Shown: positions 61,397-64,000 of the stretch, piece after piece
Layout of the letters: every line of letters starts with the position of its first letter
How positions within the stretch are numbered: the stretch's first letter is position 1
DNA from: Symbiodinium natans
Taxonomy: Eukaryota > Sar > Dinophyceae > Suessiales > Symbiodiniaceae
Reading direction: 5' to 3'
Length of the DNA: 64,000 nt
NCBI GenBank assembly: GCA_905221605.1
Contig: CAJNDS010001480.1
Coordinates: 186,001-250,000, forward strand
Notes under the pieces: model-generated
What the model was told of the DNA's origin: nothing
Seen by the model: only the letters and a program-made list of their open reading frames with translations
Database searches by the model: none
Position numbers and translations under genes: made by a program

Positions 61397-62112
61397 GGGT
61401 CTCAGAGTGTGGCGCAGAGACACGCTCAGATCCTTTGAGGCGCTCTCCCTTCCTCTCCTTCACCTTCTTGCTCTGTGCTCGGGTCTCACTCAATAGACAC
61501 ACACCCCTCTTCAGGAAGGAGGATGCCCGAGTCAGTAGCCTTTGCTTCTACCTGTGCTAGGGACAATCGAATGGGAGCGGAAAGGATACTTGAAGGGGCC
61601 ATTCGAAAATCAAAAACTTGGGGGCGCCTGGAATTGTGAATCCCACATGCACGGGAGCGTTCTGCAGGACGGAGCTGCGGCCCGGGCTGGAAGGGGCGCA
61701 AGACCAAACCCTAACCCTAAGGCTCCATGTGCCCTTATAGTAGATAAGTATAGGCCTTAAGGTACCCTTATAGGAACCCTTTTAAAGCCCAAGTATCTAC
61801 TATATGGGTACATGGAGCCTAACCTTGCACCTTGAAAGGTTTGCGGGCAGGGGTGTCAAGCCGCTCGCGGGAGTCTCAAGGGCCGGACTTTCCACGAGCC
61901 CGGAAATCCTCCCAGGCTACCGAGCCAGGCTTTGGGACTCTTTTTTGGGTTCGGGATGCAAAGCGCAGTTGTTGTAAATGGACTGGCAATGCGGCAATAC
62001 CGACCAAACGTAGGACATGACAGTGTAGATGCTGTGACCACAACCCTCTTCTTTGAGCCGTTTTTTTGAAAGATTCAACAGTGGTATTTGCCGTAAAAAA
62101 AGACAACAGGCA
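61397..62112. other. Mostly unique DNA
   Basis: Possible 3' UTR of the exon ending at 61396, then short overlapping frames on both strands (61486-61760, 61832-62106) and a family B element. No frame stands out as coding. Confidence 0.4.
61718..61822. mobile_element. Family B element (TAAGGCTCCATG subtype)
   Basis: Mirror-orientation copy of 39567; identity over about 100 bp suggests recent spread. Confidence 0.75.
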
Positions 62113-62282
62113 TTATAGAGCTTCCTGAAGCCGACGGTTGAAGTCGCAACCAGGTTGCAGCTCCCGTGGCCATGACCAGCCACGTCGGCTACCCAGCCCA
62201 GGCCGAAGCCCCAGTGAAAGCAGGTGCCCTTGACCGAGGCAGGCAGGCCCGACTTGGTGCAGGGAGTTCGCATTCTGAGCAT
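62113..62282 (-). CDS. Candidate minus-strand exon, Gly/His-rich
   Basis: The minus frame reads RMRTPCTKSGLPASVKGTCF then HWGFGLGWVADVAGHGHGSC and NLVATSTVGFR, one of the more protein-like minus frames. A second minus frame overlaps. No telomeric flanks. The product is unknown. Confidence 0.32.
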
Positions 62283-62334
62283 TCCGTTCTCTTGAGTGGT
62301 CCCACAAAAAACTATGATGCTTTATTGCCCACAT

Positions 62335-63235
62335 GAGGCCTTCAAAGAAAAGCTTCCAAAGCCCTAAACCTTGGTACAGGATCGGTTTGTTTGGGGGGTG
62401 GTTATTGGATATCCAGGATAGACTTAAAGACCTATGTAGATGAACTTATCGAGCTATAGAGAGTGAGAGATAGGCCTGCGGTTGAAGCTGGGTGGTTGTT
62501 GCGCCAACCAGGCGAAGCGGCCCGTCAGAGGAATGCGGTCATTCCTTTGGGCAGATTGCTGGAAGCGCTGCTTCTATCACGCGGGCGTTGGCAGCTTCGT
62601 GCTTTGGTTCTCTCCGTTCGGCTGGTTTCCAGTGTTTTGCAGTGGTTCTGCCATCATATATGGCTCTGGAAGTATGCAACCTGAACCCTGACCCCACAAC
62701 TCGAAAGTCGGCTTCTGCAAACCCGAAACCTTAAAACTTGCAACCCTGAAAACCCTAAAAGCCTTCAACCACAACCGCAGACCCTGCACCCCAACTGCAC
62801 GCATAGATGCTCAATCTCAAGGATGACGACACGTTGTGGAAGGAGGTCCGCCTGTTGCGTTGTTGTCCGGTGGGCGTGCGTGGGGGAAAGCACACACAAG
62901 CAAGGGTTTAGGGTTTTCGGGCTAAAGGTTTAGGGCTTTATAGGGTTCAGGGTTGTAGGGCTTAGGATTAAGGGTTTCCTGGTCCCTCTCTGTGTGTTCG
63001 TTTTTTGGTTTTTTTGGAAAATTAGGCTTTTGGTTTAAACGTCTGATTTTCTTGTGCGGGCCTCGAACTTGCCTGGAATCCTGCAGCCTTTCTTGTACTT
63101 AGCTGGGAGAGCTCCCACGAAAGGCCCCAGAACCATCGAACACGGGCGCCGGAGAACACAGATGGTGAGGGGGTTGGGATACGTTATGATAACGGTGATG
63201 TTGGCTCGCCCTAAAGCTTAAAAAGGAGGCATGTC
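62335..63235. other. Unique DNA with overlapping short frames
   Basis: At 62463-62734 all three plus frames are open for more than 60 codons, so an exon may be present but the frame cannot be chosen. 62890-62980 carries degenerate TTTAGGG. The rest shows nothing. Confidence 0.4.
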
Positions 63236-63493
63236 ATGGTTGCAGATATCTGGTGCCTTTGCTCTGCCCGTGCCGCTTGCATCGAGTATTCCCTGTGTCA
63301 CGGAGGCACCAACAGGAACTTCTACACTGTTCCTGAAACCAAGGGTTTTTTCTTTGCTGCCCCTGCAGCTCACCACGCAGCTCCAGAATTAAGTTTCCTA
63401 CAGCGGCCCCAAAACTGCGAACCCCTAAGCTCATGGGTTTGTTGGGTCTTAGACAGAGCAGAAAGTTGTACAACAGCTTGGCATCCCAAGTAA
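63236..63493 (+). CDS. 85-codon open frame, hypothetical
   Basis: Starts at ATG (MVADIWCLCSARAACIEYSL) and ends in TAA, Cys- and Ala-rich. It overlaps the terminal exon at 63453 in a different frame. Antisense is open as well, so this is weakly supported. Confidence 0.25.
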   Translation: MVADIWCLCSARAACIEYSLCHGGTNRNFYTVPETKGFFFAAPAAHHAAPELSFLQRPQNCEPLSSWVCWVLDRAESCTTAWHPK

Positions 63494-63668
63494 GCCTTCA
63501 TTTGCTGTTGCTGGGGCGTGCCAGGTCGAAAGGCAATTCCGTGCCTCTGAGTTCAACGCGTCCTCGACATTGAAAGCCCTGAAGAACTTCGCGCCGCCCG
63601 GGCGGCCCTACCCCGCTGAAGCGCGCCAATTCGTCATGCAGGCGCCGCAGAGTCTGGTGGTGGTGTGA
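63453..63668 (+). CDS. Likely terminal exon of unknown protein
   Basis: A frame open between TAG and TGA. The acceptor GCGTGCCAG suggests the exon starts at 63523: VERQFRASEFNASSTLKALK then NFAPPGRPYPAEARQFVMQA and a short hydrophobic end QSLVVV. Strongly protein-like, with unique DNA after the stop (63669-64000) as expected for a 3' UTR. No family is recognised. Confidence 0.45.
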   Translation, partial: TEQKVVQQLGIPSKPSFAVAGACQVERQFRASEFNASSTLKALKNFAPPGRPYPAEARQFVMQAPQSLVVV

Positions 63669-64000
63669 CATGGAGGTCCCTCTGCGCACCTCTCCCCCTG
63701 GCCCAGGAAAGCAAGAGAGTGATGCGGTGCAAGGGCCTGCAGCTCAGCTTAGGGCAGGCAGGAGGACGCGAAGCTACGTAGCACGCGTCCGCAGGAGTTT
63801 CCTCATCTCGCAGGCTGCTTGAATCTTACACCATGAGCTATAGGCTAGAATTCGGTAGGGCTGTCAAGTCGACCAGATCCCCTGGCAAAGTTTCAGAGGC
63901 CTTCCAAACACCCCCGAGGTCCCTGCAAAGGGTCCTTGCCGAGCCGCTGCCGAGGTAACATCCAGGAAGCCACAAAAGCTGCGGAACCCGGGGGCCTCGA

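Overview
The window looks like nuclear DNA of a dinoflagellate, probably of the Symbiodiniaceae/Suessiales type (inference). Four things suggest this. The dominant sequence is the TTTAGGG/CCCTAAA telomere heptamer, present in dozens of internal blocks in both orientations. A split J-domain gene has a GC-AG intron, a splice class known to be common in dinoflagellates. Coding sequence comes as very short islands (about 45-215 nt), and a TIR-like domain resembles proteins abundant in these algae. There is no bacterial operon structure, tRNA, rRNA or CRISPR array that I can see.

Organisation: the first ~57 kb repeats one motif. A CCCTAAA block is followed by a short GC-richer island with an open frame, then by a TTTAGGG block, then by AT-richer filler, and the cycle starts again. 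The best-supported gene shows what this means. At 21899-23220 three consecutive islands encode a continuous DnaJ J-domain (LGI, HPD and DP-RR-KYE elements in order). The two introns between them start with TTTAGGG repeats and end with CCCTAAA repeats. Each such intron would be an inverted repeat able to fold and bring its splice sites together. About forty other islands have the same flanks and at least one plausible coding frame. Most are candidates only, because a 100-base GC-rich island is often open in some frame by chance.

Middles of introns and other non-coding stretches carry short palindromic elements that look like MITEs. I see five families (A-E) with terminal inverted repeats, several of them in three to six copies. 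Other repeats include a 33-bp tandem array, poly(T)-poly(G) composites, runs of homogenised telomere variants (CCCTGAA, CCCTAGA, CCCTATAAA, TGTAGGG), and a ~0.8-kb tandem duplication at 10.1-11.7 kb in which only one copy holds a family C element.

From ~54.5 kb onward telomeric DNA is sparser and coding-like stretches are longer: two islands at 54.5-55.05 kb, a TIR-like exon at 58.6-59.0 kb, helical and terminal exons at 61 kb, and a terminal exon near 63.5 kb. I cannot assign the exons, other than the J-domain ones, to complete genes. No start codon, promoter or poly(A) signal could be placed with confidence.
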